From NCBI RefSeq assembly GCF_014646235.1, contig NZ_BMNB01000003.1, positions 186,001 to 250,000 of the forward strand: a stretch of 64,000 nucleotides of DNA. Direction: 5' to 3'. This DNA is from Micromonospora sonchi. GTDB lineage: Bacteria > Actinomycetota > Actinomycetes > Mycobacteriales > Micromonosporaceae. A program made the translations under genes and the position numbers. Position 1 is the stretch's first letter; each line of letters begins with the position of its first letter. Under the pieces are notes generated by a model, which worked only from the letters and a program-made list of their open reading frames with translations, did no database searches and had not been told where the DNA came from. Below are positions 24,181 to 32,892 of this stretch, piece by piece.

Positions 24181-24824
24181 CAGTGCGGGCTTACTGGATT
24201 GGGCAGCAGATCGCCGCCGAATGGACACTGCTCGACCCGTCCGGCCAGCCGGCTGACGGGGCGACCGTGTCAGGTGTGGTCACCACACCGGACGGCACCA
24301 CCACCCCCATGACCGTCACCTCCGCCGGGCATGTGCACACCGCCACGTACACGCCGGCTGGGGCGGGCGCCTACTCGTACCGGCTCACCGCTATCGGCGC
24401 GTTTGTGGATGCGGTGGAGGGCCGGTTTGTGGTGCGCAGCCACGAGCCGTCGGCCGCGCCGATCACGTTGGATCCGGCCACCGATGTGGGCATGGTGCGG
24501 CTGCTGATCACGGACGTGGACGAGACAGCACCTTTGTTCACCGACGCCGAGCTACAGGCGTTCCTCGCCGCCGAGCGGGGGGTGAAACGGGCTGCTGCTT
24601 TGGCGTTGGAGACGATTGCCCGCTCCGAGGTGCTGATTGCCAAGCACATTTCCACGCAGGACTTGTCGACCAACGGCCCGTCAGTCGGGGCGGAGTTGCG
24701 GGCGTCGGCGCGCGCGTTGCGGGAGCAGGCGCAGCAGGATGAGGACGACCTGATCGGCGGCACCGACGCGTGGGGAATCTCTGTCATCGACTTCGATCCG
24801 CAGGCCGCATACCGCAGGTGGTGA
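24177..24824 (+). CDS. Head-tail connector, HK97 gp6-like
   Basis: A 215-residue protein with two parts. The N-terminal half (about 1-95) is beta-rich and Ig-like (AEWTLLDPSGQPADGATV, ATYTPAGAGAYSYRL). The C-terminal half is the gp6-like connector helix set: VGMVRLLITDVDETAPLFTD, DAELQAFLAAERGVKRAAAL, ALETIARSEV. Such connectors form the ring under the portal. The GTG start overlaps the DUF4082 stop. The added Ig-like domain is less common. Confidence 0.78.
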   Translation: MTVRAYWIGQQIAAEWTLLDPSGQPADGATVSGVVTTPDGTTTPMTVTSAGHVHTATYTPAGAGAYSYRLTAIGAFVDAVEGRFVVRSHEPSAAPITLDPATDVGMVRLLITDVDETAPLFTDAELQAFLAAERGVKRAAALALETIARSEVLIAKHISTQDLSTNGPSVGAELRASARALREQAQQDEDDLIGGTDAWGISVIDFDPQAAYRRW

Positions 24825-24827
24825 CTG

Positions 24828-25265
24828 ATGCCGTTGCCGAACTCCCGGCTGATCCATCCCCGTTTCGAGGAGCATCACCGGCCGACGGTTGAGGCGTCGA
24901 TGACGGTGGAGGTGCGGCTGTCGCGTCCCGCTGTGGGTGGCGTCCGCGACAAGACGACCGGTGTGACCTCGTTCGACGGGGAGACGCCGCTGTGGCAGGG
25001 CCAGGCCGCGTTGCGCGCCAACGACGGGGGCTCACCGACGGTGCAAGCCGATCGTGTGGTGGCGTTGGGCGGCTATCTGCTGCGGCTGCCCGCCGACGCT
25101 CCGGCGCCGCAGGTGCGGGATGTGGTGGATGTGCTCGGCGAGGTATCTGATCCGAGTCTTGTCGGGGCCAGGTTGCGGGTGGTGGACGTGCCCCGCAACG
25201 GTTTGTCGTGGCAGCGGACGGTCGGCTGCGACATCGAACAGCCCATCAACCGGCAGGAGGCGTAG
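24828..25265 (+). CDS. DUF6093-like head closure protein
   Basis: 145 residues in the slot after the connector. The motif RFEEHHRPTVEASMTVEVRL and the later YLLRLPADAPAPQVRDVVDV and ARLRVVDVPRNGLSWQR are typical of the actinobacterial DUF6093 proteins found between connector and tail-completion genes. The likely role is head closure or stopper. ATG 24828 starts three bases after the upstream stop. Confidence 0.75.
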   Translation: MPLPNSRLIHPRFEEHHRPTVEASMTVEVRLSRPAVGGVRDKTTGVTSFDGETPLWQGQAALRANDGGSPTVQADRVVALGGYLLRLPADAPAPQVRDVVDVLGEVSDPSLVGARLRVVDVPRNGLSWQRTVGCDIEQPINRQEA

Positions 25266-25267
25266 TC

Positions 25268-25642
25268 ATGGTGTCGGTGTGGGTTGAGGGCATCGACGAA
25301 CTCAACACCGTGGAGCTGCGGTTGCGTACCGCGAAGGGCCGCGTCGGGGCCAAGGGTTCCGAGGTGGTCAGGCGGTCCGCGCTCAAGGTTGAGGAGTGGG
25401 CGAAGCTTTTCGTGCCCGTGCGCTTCGGTCACTTGAAGGGCAGTATCGGGCCGCCGAGTTTTTCGGGTGACGGCCGGCACGGCGCGATGGAGGCCACTAT
25501 CTCCGCAACCGCGAATTATGCCCGATTCGTGGAGTGGGGCACGTCCAGGATGGCTCCCCGCGCGTTCATGGGTCCGGCTCTCGACCGCGTGTCACCCGAC
25601 TTCGCCGCCGCCGTGGCCGCCATGGCCGATCCGCTCGACTAG
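25268..25642 (+). CDS. Tail-completion protein, HK97 gp10-like
   Basis: 124 residues with the HK97-gp10 pattern: VVRRSALKVEEWAKLFVPVR, FGHLKGSIGPPSF, ATISATANYARFVEWGTS and a C-terminal RAFMGPALDR. These proteins join or finish the head-tail interface. ATG 25268, two bases after the upstream stop. Confidence 0.82.
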   Translation: MVSVWVEGIDELNTVELRLRTAKGRVGAKGSEVVRRSALKVEEWAKLFVPVRFGHLKGSIGPPSFSGDGRHGAMEATISATANYARFVEWGTSRMAPRAFMGPALDRVSPDFAAAVAAMADPLD

Positions 25643-25666
25643 CTGAACGGTCCGGGGGTGGTCTCC

Positions 25667-26125
25667 GTGACTACCCCGCTGGTGCCGTCCGTCGAGCCGT
25701 CGGTTGACCACGTTGAGGCCATCGCCGACCTGCTGCGCGCCGGCACTGCCTTCGACGTGCACGTCGGCGAGCCTGAGCCGCCCGACGACGAACTCACCTA
25801 CCCGCACTACGTGGTGTGGGGCGCCCCCGGCAGCCCGGCGTTGCAGCGGCTGTCCGGTGACGGCGGCGAGGTGTGGACCCGCACCCAGATCACGTGTGTC
25901 GGGCTGACTGTGCTCGACGTGATCGGTGCCGCCGATCGTGCCCGCCGCGCCCTGCACCGCAAACGCCCCACGATCCCCGGCAGGCGGTGTGGGGACATCG
26001 AGCAGGACCCGGAAGCCGCCGTCGCCCCGCCGGTCCCGGACCCGTCCGTGAAGTCCCCACCCGGCCGGCAGGTGTACATCACCGCCCTGTTTTTCCTGCT
26101 GCATTCCAGCCCGCTCACCGCATAA
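25667..26125 (+). CDS. Tail terminator-like protein
   Basis: 152 residues between the gp10-like protein and the tail tube gene, the usual slot of the tail terminator. It shows DHVEAIADLLRAG, YPHYVVWGAPGSPALQRLSG, a strand QITCVGLTVLDVIGAADRAR and a C-terminal QVYITALFFLLHS, similar in order to small terminators. GTG 25667 lies eight bases after GGGGG; GTG 25658 is an alternative. Confidence 0.7.
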   Translation: MTTPLVPSVEPSVDHVEAIADLLRAGTAFDVHVGEPEPPDDELTYPHYVVWGAPGSPALQRLSGDGGEVWTRTQITCVGLTVLDVIGAADRARRALHRKRPTIPGRRCGDIEQDPEAAVAPPVPDPSVKSPPGRQVYITALFFLLHSSPLTA

Positions 26126-26139
26126 GAGAGGACTCTGTC

Positions 26140-26472
26140 ATGCCTGACGACGACCGCATCGGCGGACGGCGGGCACCCCGCACCACCGCCCGCATCCCGT
26201 ACGTGTGGGTGGAGGACACCACCACCGGCCACCGCTACGACGTGCTCGAAACCGCTCTCCGTGACGGCATGAAGCCGGTGGAGGGCTACGACCTCAACTA
26301 CACGGGCCGCCCCCGGCGGACGAAGCACCGCACCGACCTGGCCGGCGAGTCGGCCACCGGACAGCGGGCCGCTCACTCTGCCGCGCCGGTCGAGCAGCCG
26401 CAGCCCACCGACGGACAGGGCAGTGAGCCCGCCGCCGACAAGACCACGTCTCTGAAGGGTGGCCGTCGATGA
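26140..26472 (+). CDS. Small hypothetical structural-module protein
   Basis: The 110-residue protein is basic at the start, then has an ordered stretch (ARIPYVWVEDTTTGHRYDVL, GYDLNYTGRPRRTK) and a low-complexity polar tail. ATG 26140 and an overlap with the tail tube start suggest joint expression. No family recognised; perhaps a tail accessory protein. Confidence 0.6.
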   Translation: MPDDDRIGGRRAPRTTARIPYVWVEDTTTGHRYDVLETALRDGMKPVEGYDLNYTGRPRRTKHRTDLAGESATGQRAAHSAAPVEQPQPTDGQGSEPAADKTTSLKGGRR

Positions 26473-26981
26473 CTCAGCCCATGCCCATGGCGGTGACCAC
26501 CAACGGCACCGTCGCCGTTCGGTTCGTGCCCGCGATCGCTGACCCGGCCGCGCCGACCGTCACCGAGGTCAACGCGGTCAGTTCGGTGGACCTGTCGTGC
26601 TATCTGACTGGTGACGGCTACAACGCCGAAACGTCGGAGAACACGGTGGAGGACCCGCGTCTCTGCTCGAAGCAGATTTTCGAGGCGCGCGGCGACTACA
26701 CCGACACGCTGGAACTGACCTACGTGTTCAACCCGGCCAGCCCGGACGACGACGAAGCGCGCACCACCCTGCCGCCCGGCACCGCCGGATTCCTGGTCAC
26801 CCGGTGGGGTGTCGACTCGGAGGACGCGTTCGCTACCGGCGACATCGTGGATGTGATTCCGTTCGAGTCCGGGGCGCAACGTAAGAACGCTCCGGCGCGG
26901 AACTCGGTGCACCGAATCACGCAGAAGCAGTTCATCACCGGCAAAGTTCAGGACAACGTCGCGATCGTGGCCGGCGCCTGA
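26469..26981 (+). CDS. Major tail protein
   Basis: A 170-residue beta-rich protein in the tail-tube slot, followed directly by a strong terminator and the tail chaperone. Motifs: VSSVDLSCYLTGDGYNAETS, ARGDYTDTLELTYVFNP, GFLVTRWGVDSEDAFATGD and VHRITQKQFITGKVQDNV, as in actinophage tail tubes. It would polymerise around the tape measure protein. ATG 26469 overlaps the upstream stop. Confidence 0.82.
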   Translation: MTQPMPMAVTTNGTVAVRFVPAIADPAAPTVTEVNAVSSVDLSCYLTGDGYNAETSENTVEDPRLCSKQIFEARGDYTDTLELTYVFNPASPDDDEARTTLPPGTAGFLVTRWGVDSEDAFATGDIVDVIPFESGAQRKNAPARNSVHRITQKQFITGKVQDNVAIVAGA

Positions 26982-26999
26982 CCTTCTTCTTTCTCCCTC

Positions 27000-27045
27000 G
27001 GGGTGGGTTGGCGTGTGCGCCGGGCGTCGCCAGCCAACCCACCCC
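27000..27045 (+). terminator. Strong intrinsic terminator after the tail tube gene
   Basis: GGGGTGGGTTGGC (27000-27012) pairs perfectly with GCCAACCCACCCC (27033-27045), a 13-bp stem with a 20-base loop, followed by a pyrimidine-rich tract with several T runs. Similar pyrimidine tracts (CTTCTTCTTTCTC) flank both sides. It would give more capsid and tail tube than downstream tail proteins. Confidence 0.75.
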
Positions 27046-27086
27046 CTCTTCTTCTTTCTCGCTGATCTTGTTGCTGGGGAGCGACC

Positions 27087-27650
27087 ATGGATTTCGATCT
27101 GCTGTTGGATGAGGCGTCGCCGCGCGAAACCGTGGTGCCGCTGTGCCTCAACGGGAAGCTGCGCGCCGAGTACGAGGCGGTGAAGGCGCGTATCGAGGAG
27201 CGGGCCGCGCACGCCGACGACGGCGATGACCTGCCAGAGGGCGACGACCGGCTGGCCACCCGCAAGCGGGAACCCGAACCGGACCCGGAACAGTCGCTGC
27301 TGGACGACCTCGAAGAGAAGATGCGCGCCCACACCGTGCCGTTCAAGCTGCGGGCGTTGGGCCGGCAGGAGTGGGCGGACCTGTTCTCGCAGCACAAGCC
27401 GCGCCGTGAGGGGCAGACCGGCAAGCTGGATCCGCGCGACAGCATGAACGTCAACTCGACCACATTCTTTCCCGCCCTGGTACGCGCCAGCGTGGTGGAG
27501 CCGGAGATGTCGCCGGAGCGGTGGGCGAAGCTCGACAAGGTTCTCAGCGACGCCCAGTTCGACAAGCTCGCCACGGCGGCGTGGCTGTTGAACAGGGTGG
27601 AGGAGGATGTCCCTTTCTCGCTGAGCGGATCAGCCAGCACCCCGACCTGA
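27087..27650 (+). CDS. Tail assembly chaperone, short form (gpG-like)
   Basis: The 187-residue protein precedes the tape measure gene. It has a charged acidic linker (about 45-70), then KMRAHTVPFKLRALGRQEW, ADLFSQHKPRR and a helical end with FDKLATAAWLLNRVEEDVP. Tail chaperones of this type bind the tape measure protein before tube assembly. ATG 27087 follows GGGAGCGACC. A canonical slippery heptamer near the end permits a -1 shift to the longer form. Confidence 0.8.
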   Translation: MDFDLLLDEASPRETVVPLCLNGKLRAEYEAVKARIEERAAHADDGDDLPEGDDRLATRKREPEPDPEQSLLDDLEEKMRAHTVPFKLRALGRQEWADLFSQHKPRREGQTGKLDPRDSMNVNSTTFFPALVRASVVEPEMSPERWAKLDKVLSDAQFDKLATAAWLLNRVEEDVPFSLSGSASTPT

Positions 27651-28081
27651 GGCGGAAGCTGACCGCAGCCCGCACCCTGGGCGTGAGCCTGCGCCGGTTC
27701 GACGGGTGGGAGCCTCGCGAGTACACCGAGGTCACCGCATGGGATGAGCAGGGCCGCCCGCTGCGGTGGATAACCCGCCGCGAACCGGAGTGGGATCCCC
27801 GCGAGCGTGGCTGGATGTTGGCCCTGGACTGGCACGAGTCGAGCTTGTGCCGCAAGTGTGGGCAGCCTTTGGCGGAGTGCACCGATCCGGCAAACGATCC
27901 GGACAACCCGGCCAGCGAACGCATGTATGTTGCCGAGCCGCCCACCGAGTGTTTCTCGTGCAAGGTGCTGGTCAAGGCGGACGAGAAGTGGCACAAGGAC
28001 TCCCCCGAAACGTCCGGTTTCGTGATCCACACCGCTGCCCTGGTCGACAGGCCGCAGAGGCGACCCGCACGCAGGGGGTGA
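27087..28081 (+). CDS. Tail assembly chaperone, long frameshift form (gpGT-like)
   Basis: A -1 shift at CCCTTTC (27611-27617) joins the short form to a second frame that ends at 28081, giving about 331 residues. The added domain reads LAERISQHPDLRRKLTAART, then LGVSLRRFDGWEP, and two Cys pairs (CRKCGQPLAEC and CFSCKV) typical of the T domain of actinophage chaperones. The second frame has no ribosome site of its own. The long form recruits tape measure and tail tube in lambda. Confidence 0.78.
27611..27617 (+). other. -1 ribosomal frameshift site (CCCTTTC)
   Basis: The heptamer CCCTTTC is phased as C CCT TTC in the chaperone frame, giving CCC TTT after slippage, the canonical X XXY YYZ type. 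The second frame continues to 28081 without its own start. Location 34 bases before the short form stop fits known G/GT pairs. Confidence 0.78.
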
Positions 28082-28087
28082 TCCTCG

Positions 28088-31000
28088 ATGGCTGACCGCA
28101 CCGTGTCCGTCAAACTCCGGCTGATGGTCCGCGACTACGTGTCGGGGGCCACGGAGGCGGAGCGGGCCACCCGCCGTTTGCGGGACTCGCAGGACGCGCT
28201 CGGCAACACGTCCCGCAAGACTGCTGGCGACCTCACCAAGTCGGCGAAGGCGATCGATGACTGGTCGCGTCGGGTCGCTGTCGGCACCGCTGTGGTGGCC
28301 GGTGGGGCAGCCGCCGCCGGAGGAAGCCTCAAGCTGCTGCCGCCGCTGCTGGCCGCGACCGCAACCGGGGCGGCTGCGCTGCCGGGCATGCTGACCGGTG
28401 CTGCCGCGTCGCTGGGCACGCTCAAAGTGGCGACCATGGGCGTGTCCGACGCGTTGGGCGAAATCTTCGACGTCGATGACCCGTTCGCCCGGTTGTCGCC
28501 GTCGGCGAAGGCGCTCGTCAACGAGATGGGCCGCCTCAAGCCGCAACTACTCTCGTTCCAGCAGTCCATCCAGGACGCCGCGTTGGGCTCGGCTGCCGGC
28601 AACTTCAACCGGTTGGCCACCACGACTTTGCCGAGGTTGACCAGCGAGGCTGTGATTCTCGGCCGGGCGTGGGACCGCACCTTCACCGCGCTCACCGACG
28701 CCGCCACCGACACCACGTTCCTGGACGGCGTGTCCGTGGCGTCCCGCTCGACGGCCCGGTTCATGGACCAGCTCGCGGTCCGCACCGCCGCGTTGGCCCG
28801 GTCGTGGGCGATCCTCATGATGTCCGCCGACCCGCTCGTCCGTCTGATCGGTGACCGGCTGGTCGGCTCGATCGACAAGATGAACGCCGCCGCGCAGAAG
28901 GCACGGCAGACCGGCTCCCTGGACGAGTTCTTCCGCGCCGGGGTGGAGACCGGCGGCGCGCTGATGTCCATTTTGGGCGACATCATGCGCATCACCGGCC
29001 AGGTCGTCGGGGCGGTCAACAGGCAGAACAGCTCCCTGGTGGGGGCCGCGCAGTCGCTGGACGCGTACATCAAGTCGGGCCGGTCCGCCCGCGACGTGGC
29101 CGGGATTGTCGACACCCTCACCACGGCGTATGAGGGCATGGCCGATGTCCTCGGCCCGCTCGGCGGCATCGCCCGCGACGCGCTCGCCGACCCGGCGACC
29201 CGCGACGCCCTCGCCACCATGTTCGACATCCTGGCTGCCGGGTCGAAGGCGCTACAGGTGGTGTTCGGCCTGTTCCAGGCGCTCCCGGACCCTGTCCAGT
29301 CGGTGGTCATCGCCGCCATCACATTGGGTGCGGTCGCCCAAAAGGCCACCACGGCTGTCGGTGCGATGGGGGTTGCCGCCCAGGGTGCGGCGACGAAACT
29401 AGCGACGCTCGGCGCTGCCGGGCAGAAAGCGGGACGCGGCCTGACGGGGCTCGCCTCTGCCGCCGGTAAGGCCGTGACCGCTCTGGTCGGGTTGCAGCTG
29501 CTGGGGGTGGTGTTCGAGCAGTTCGAGCCGGCTGCCGCGAACGTCGACCGCATGACCGCCGCCGTTAAGAATTTCGCGGAGACTGGGCGGGTCGGCGGCG
29601 AGTTGACCCGCATCTTCGGGGACAACCTGGAAGGGCTGAACAAGGCCGCCAGGGGTGCTGGCGATGGAATTCTGGCGAAGACCGGCCGCGCGTTCGAGTC
29701 GATGTTTCCGCACGTCAAATCGATCAACGAGATTTTTCAGGGCGGATCGTTCCTCGGCTCGGTGGAGCGATTCCAGGCGCTCGACGCCGCGATGTCGCAG
29801 TACGCGCGCACCACCGACGACACGGCCGGCACCACCGCCATGTGGCAGCGGGTGCTCGAAGAGTCGGGTCTGTCGACGGCTGACCTGATCAAGTTGATGC
29901 CGTCCGCGTGGTCGGAGTTGGAGCGGCTACAGGCTGCGGCGCACAACGGGGCCGGGTCGGTGGCTGAGCTGGAAGCCCGCACGAAGCTGCTGTCGGGTGG
30001 GATGCGGGACGCGGTCCGCAACGGACGGGACCTCATCAGCATTTTCGAAGAGTTGAACGGGGCTGCGATCGACGCCGCCGAAGCGGAGATCAGGGCAGAG
30101 GAGTCGATCGACCGGCTGTCGGCGGCGTTGAAGGAAAACGGGCTCGCCATCAACAAGCGGACCGGCGAATTCAACACCAACAACGAAAAAGGCCGCGAAA
30201 ACCTTCAACTCACCATCGACCTGGCGAAAGCAGCGGCGCAAGCAGCGCAGACGACCTACGCCGAAACGGGGTCGATCGAGCAGGCCAGCGCCGTGTACGA
30301 CAGCTACATCGGTCGGCTCCGCAAAATGCTGGGCGAGAAGAAGCTGACGGCCGATCAGATTGATGTGCTGATCGGCAAGTTCACGCAGATGCCGGAGCTG
30401 AAAGAGGTTCCGGTGACAACGCCGGGCCTGCCTGAGTCGACCGGCAAGGTCGAAAGGTTTGAGGAGGCGTTCAAGCGGATCCCGCCGAGCAAGACGGTCC
30501 CGTTTTTCGCCACCACGAGCGAGGCCGAGGCTGCTGTCCGGGTGCTGCAGGGGCGTATCGACGCGCTTAAGTCGAAGCACATCTACGTCACCGGAACGGT
30601 CAAGTGGACGTCGACTGGTGATCTGCGGGTGCCCGGCGGCAGGGTCCTCAAAGACAGGTGGGGTGGCGTGCACACACCGGCGGCGATGGCCGCCGGTGGG
30701 GTGACGCAGGCCGGTATCTACCCGGCCAGCAACCCGCCTTTGATCATGTTCGCGGAGCCGCAAACGGGAGGCGAGGCGTACATCCCGCGACGGGGTGACC
30801 GGCGCCGCAACCTGGAGATCCTGGCTGAGGCCGCCCGCTGGAACAAGGCGGCGATTGTGCCGATGGCGGCTGGTGGGCTGATGCAGGCGACCGCCGCAGC
30901 GTCGGGGCTTGTGTCGGTGGCACCCCCACCACCCGCTCCGGCTCCTCGGGAGCGCGGCAGCCGGTTGGACACGATCGACACGTACATCCGTGCCCGCGAC

Positions 31001-31984
31001 GCGGTGATAGAACTGAACAAGTCGTTGAAGGAGAACGGGCGTAGCTTCTCCCTCAGCACGGCGAAGGGCCGGGAGAACCGGTCGGCGTTGTCGTCGGCGA
31101 TCCGCGCGGCGCAGGCTGCGGCTGAGGCCAAGTACGAGGAAACCGGGTCGGTCAAGGCGGCGAACAAGGCGTACGACAACCACATCGCCAGGTTGAAGGC
31201 CAGCCTGAAACAGCAGGGCGTCAACGCGGCGACCATCAAGAAGTTGATGAAGGAGATGTCGTCGCGTCCCGTCTACGACGTGCCGGGCAAGACGCCGAAG
31301 GCGCTTCCGTCGAGCGAAAAGAACGTTGCGGCGATGCAGGGTCGGATCGCGGCCGAGGAGTCGCTGGCCCGGCTGGCCGATCACTTCTCGCTGGTGAAAC
31401 CCACCTTGGACATCAAGGATGAGGTGGGGCGCGAAAACCTGACCGAGATGTTCGCGTTCCTCAAGAACGCCGAAGATGCGGCGCAGGCCGTCCTTGAGCA
31501 GACGAAGGACAAGAAGAAGGCCACCGCCGTCTACGACGACTACATCAAACAGCTGCGGCAGGTGCTCGCTCGGTCCGGCATGCCGAAGTCGCAGATCGAT
31601 TCGCTGCTCAAGACGTACGGGCGGATCGTGCTGCAACCCAACCTGATCGGCGGCGTGTACGGGCCGGGCGGTTCAAGCCTGACCCGACTGTCGCAGGGCG
31701 GACTGTACGGCGGCGCTCGAACCTTGTACGGGTTCGCCGAGCCGCAGACCGGCGGGGAGATGTTCTTGCCTCGCCGGGGTGACCGGCGTAGGGGCGAGGA
31801 TCTGCTGACCGTCGGGGCCGGCTGGTACGGCGGAAGGTTTGTGCCGGCAGCCGGCAAGGGTGACGTGTCAACCACGAACACCAACACCATCAACGTGTAC
31901 GGCACGCACCGGATGACACTGGCCGACTTCCAGGCGTACCAGCGGCAACTGGACGCGCGAGCCCGGATCCGCCGCCCCCGATAA
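28088..31984 (+). CDS. Tape measure protein
   Basis: The longest gene here, 1298 residues. Its N-terminus is helical (DYVSGATEAERATRRLRDSQ), then come two long hydrophobic stretches (about 58-115 and 380-460), as in tape measure proteins that span the tail and enter the host envelope. Three diverged repeats of about 60-70 residues lie in the C-terminal half (nt about 30130-30340, 31027-31215, 31393-31580), each with a GRENL-type core and a DxYI helix end. A shorter module with FAEPQTGGE and PRRGDRRR occurs twice (nt about 30745-30810 and 31725-31800). Length sets tail length. ATG 28088. Confidence 0.9.
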   Translation: MADRTVSVKLRLMVRDYVSGATEAERATRRLRDSQDALGNTSRKTAGDLTKSAKAIDDWSRRVAVGTAVVAGGAAAAGGSLKLLPPLLAATATGAAALPGMLTGAAASLGTLKVATMGVSDALGEIFDVDDPFARLSPSAKALVNEMGRLKPQLLSFQQSIQDAALGSAAGNFNRLATTTLPRLTSEAVILGRAWDRTFTALTDAATDTTFLDGVSVASRSTARFMDQLAVRTAALARSWAILMMSADPLVRLIGDRLVGSIDKMNAAAQKARQTGSLDEFFRAGVETGGALMSILGDIMRITGQVVGAVNRQNSSLVGAAQSLDAYIKSGRSARDVAGIVDTLTTAYEGMADVLGPLGGIARDALADPATRDALATMFDILAAGSKALQVVFGLFQALPDPVQSVVIAAITLGAVAQKATTAVGAMGVAAQGAATKLATLGAAGQKAGRGLTGLASAAGKAVTALVGLQLLGVVFEQFEPAAANVDRMTAAVKNFAETGRVGGELTRIFGDNLEGLNKAARGAGDGILAKTGRAFESMFPHVKSINEIFQGGSFLGSVERFQALDAAMSQYARTTDDTAGTTAMWQRVLEESGLSTADLIKLMPSAWSELERLQAAAHNGAGSVAELEARTKLLSGGMRDAVRNGRDLISIFEELNGAAIDAAEAEIRAEESIDRLSAALKENGLAINKRTGEFNTNNEKGRENLQLTIDLAKAAAQAAQTTYAETGSIEQASAVYDSYIGRLRKMLGEKKLTADQIDVLIGKFTQMPELKEVPVTTPGLPESTGKVERFEEAFKRIPPSKTVPFFATTSEAEAAVRVLQGRIDALKSKHIYVTGTVKWTSTGDLRVPGGRVLKDRWGGVHTPAAMAAGGVTQAGIYPASNPPLIMFAEPQTGGEAYIPRRGDRRRNLEILAEAARWNKAAIVPMAAGGLMQATAAASGLVSVAPPPPAPAPRERGSRLDTIDTYIRARDAVIELNKSLKENGRSFSLSTAKGRENRSALSSAIRAAQAAAEAKYEETGSVKAANKAYDNHIARLKASLKQQGVNAATIKKLMKEMSSRPVYDVPGKTPKALPSSEKNVAAMQGRIAAEESLARLADHFSLVKPTLDIKDEVGRENLTEMFAFLKNAEDAAQAVLEQTKDKKKATAVYDDYIKQLRQVLARSGMPKSQIDSLLKTYGRIVLQPNLIGGVYGPGGSSLTRLSQGGLYGGARTLYGFAEPQTGGEMFLPRRGDRRRGEDLLTVGAGWYGGRFVPAAGKGDVSTTNTNTINVYGTHRMTLADFQAYQRQLDARARIRRPR

Positions 31985-32016
31985 GCCGCATGCCCGACTC
32001 GGAGAGGGGGTGTGTG

Positions 32017-32889
32017 GTGGCGGAGGTGGATCCGGGCGAGTACGTGCCGACGTGGATCGGCCCGGCGGGCGACGAATGGCCGTTGAACCCGCCGGGCCGC
32101 GAACTGTTCACCCTCAACTCGGTGACGGGGTATGGGATCACGCCGGGTGAGGTGGTGACACGGCCCCGCTCGTGGGGTGGTGTCACCGTCACCGGCGTCA
32201 AGATCCGGCAACGCACCCTCACCTGGCCGGTACGGCTGCGCGCCCAGACGCACATGGAGTTCCTGACCAAATGGCGGGCGCTCGCCGAATCGTTCGCTGC
32301 CACCTGGCACGACGGGCCAGGGCTTTTCCGGCTCACTCGTCCTGATGGCAGTGCCCGTGAGGTGCTGGCCTACTACCAGTCCGGGTGGGATGGTGAGCCC
32401 GGCCAGGGCCAGACCGAGGACACGCCCGTGCTCACGCTGTTGTGCCCGGACGGGTTTTGGCGGGACTCCGAACCTGTCACGTGGGAGCGGCGGTACGGCA
32501 CCAACCTGGACTATCTGAACCCGTTCCCCAGCGTGTCCAGCGGCGATGTGCTCGGGGATACGGAGATGTGGAATCCGGGCAGTGTGCCCGTCTACCCGAC
32601 GTGGCAGATCACCGGACCACTCACGGCGATCACCGCCACCAACCACACGACCGGCGAAACGTTCACGTTGACCTACGCTCTCGCGCCGGGCGAGTTCATC
32701 AACATCACCACCCGACCCGGGCGTGTGACCGGCCCGGCGGGGCAGATGCTCGGCGGCGCGTTGACCAGACCGGGCTCCACGCTGTGGGGGCTGCGGCGGG
32801 GCCTCAACCATTTGCAGTTCGAGGCGTCAGGCGGATCGGAGGGCACCTCCGTGACACTCACGTTCCGACCCCAGTACCACACGGCGTAG
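32017..32889 (+). CDS. Distal tail protein (Dit-like)
   Basis: The protein after the tape measure, 290 residues. It has a beta-rich N-terminus (WPLNPPGRELFTLNSVTGYG, ITPGEVVTRPRSWGG), a middle with TWPVRLRAQTHMEFLTKWRA and a C-terminal galectin-like barrel ending SVTLTFRPQYHTA, as in siphophage Dit proteins. GTG 32017 with AGGGGG six bases upstream is preferred; ATG 31990 is an alternative. Dit forms the ring between tube and tip. Confidence 0.8.
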   Translation: MAEVDPGEYVPTWIGPAGDEWPLNPPGRELFTLNSVTGYGITPGEVVTRPRSWGGVTVTGVKIRQRTLTWPVRLRAQTHMEFLTKWRALAESFAATWHDGPGLFRLTRPDGSAREVLAYYQSGWDGEPGQGQTEDTPVLTLLCPDGFWRDSEPVTWERRYGTNLDYLNPFPSVSSGDVLGDTEMWNPGSVPVYPTWQITGPLTAITATNHTTGETFTLTYALAPGEFINITTRPGRVTGPAGQMLGGALTRPGSTLWGLRRGLNHLQFEASGGSEGTSVTLTFRPQYHTA

Positions 32890-32892
32890 ACG

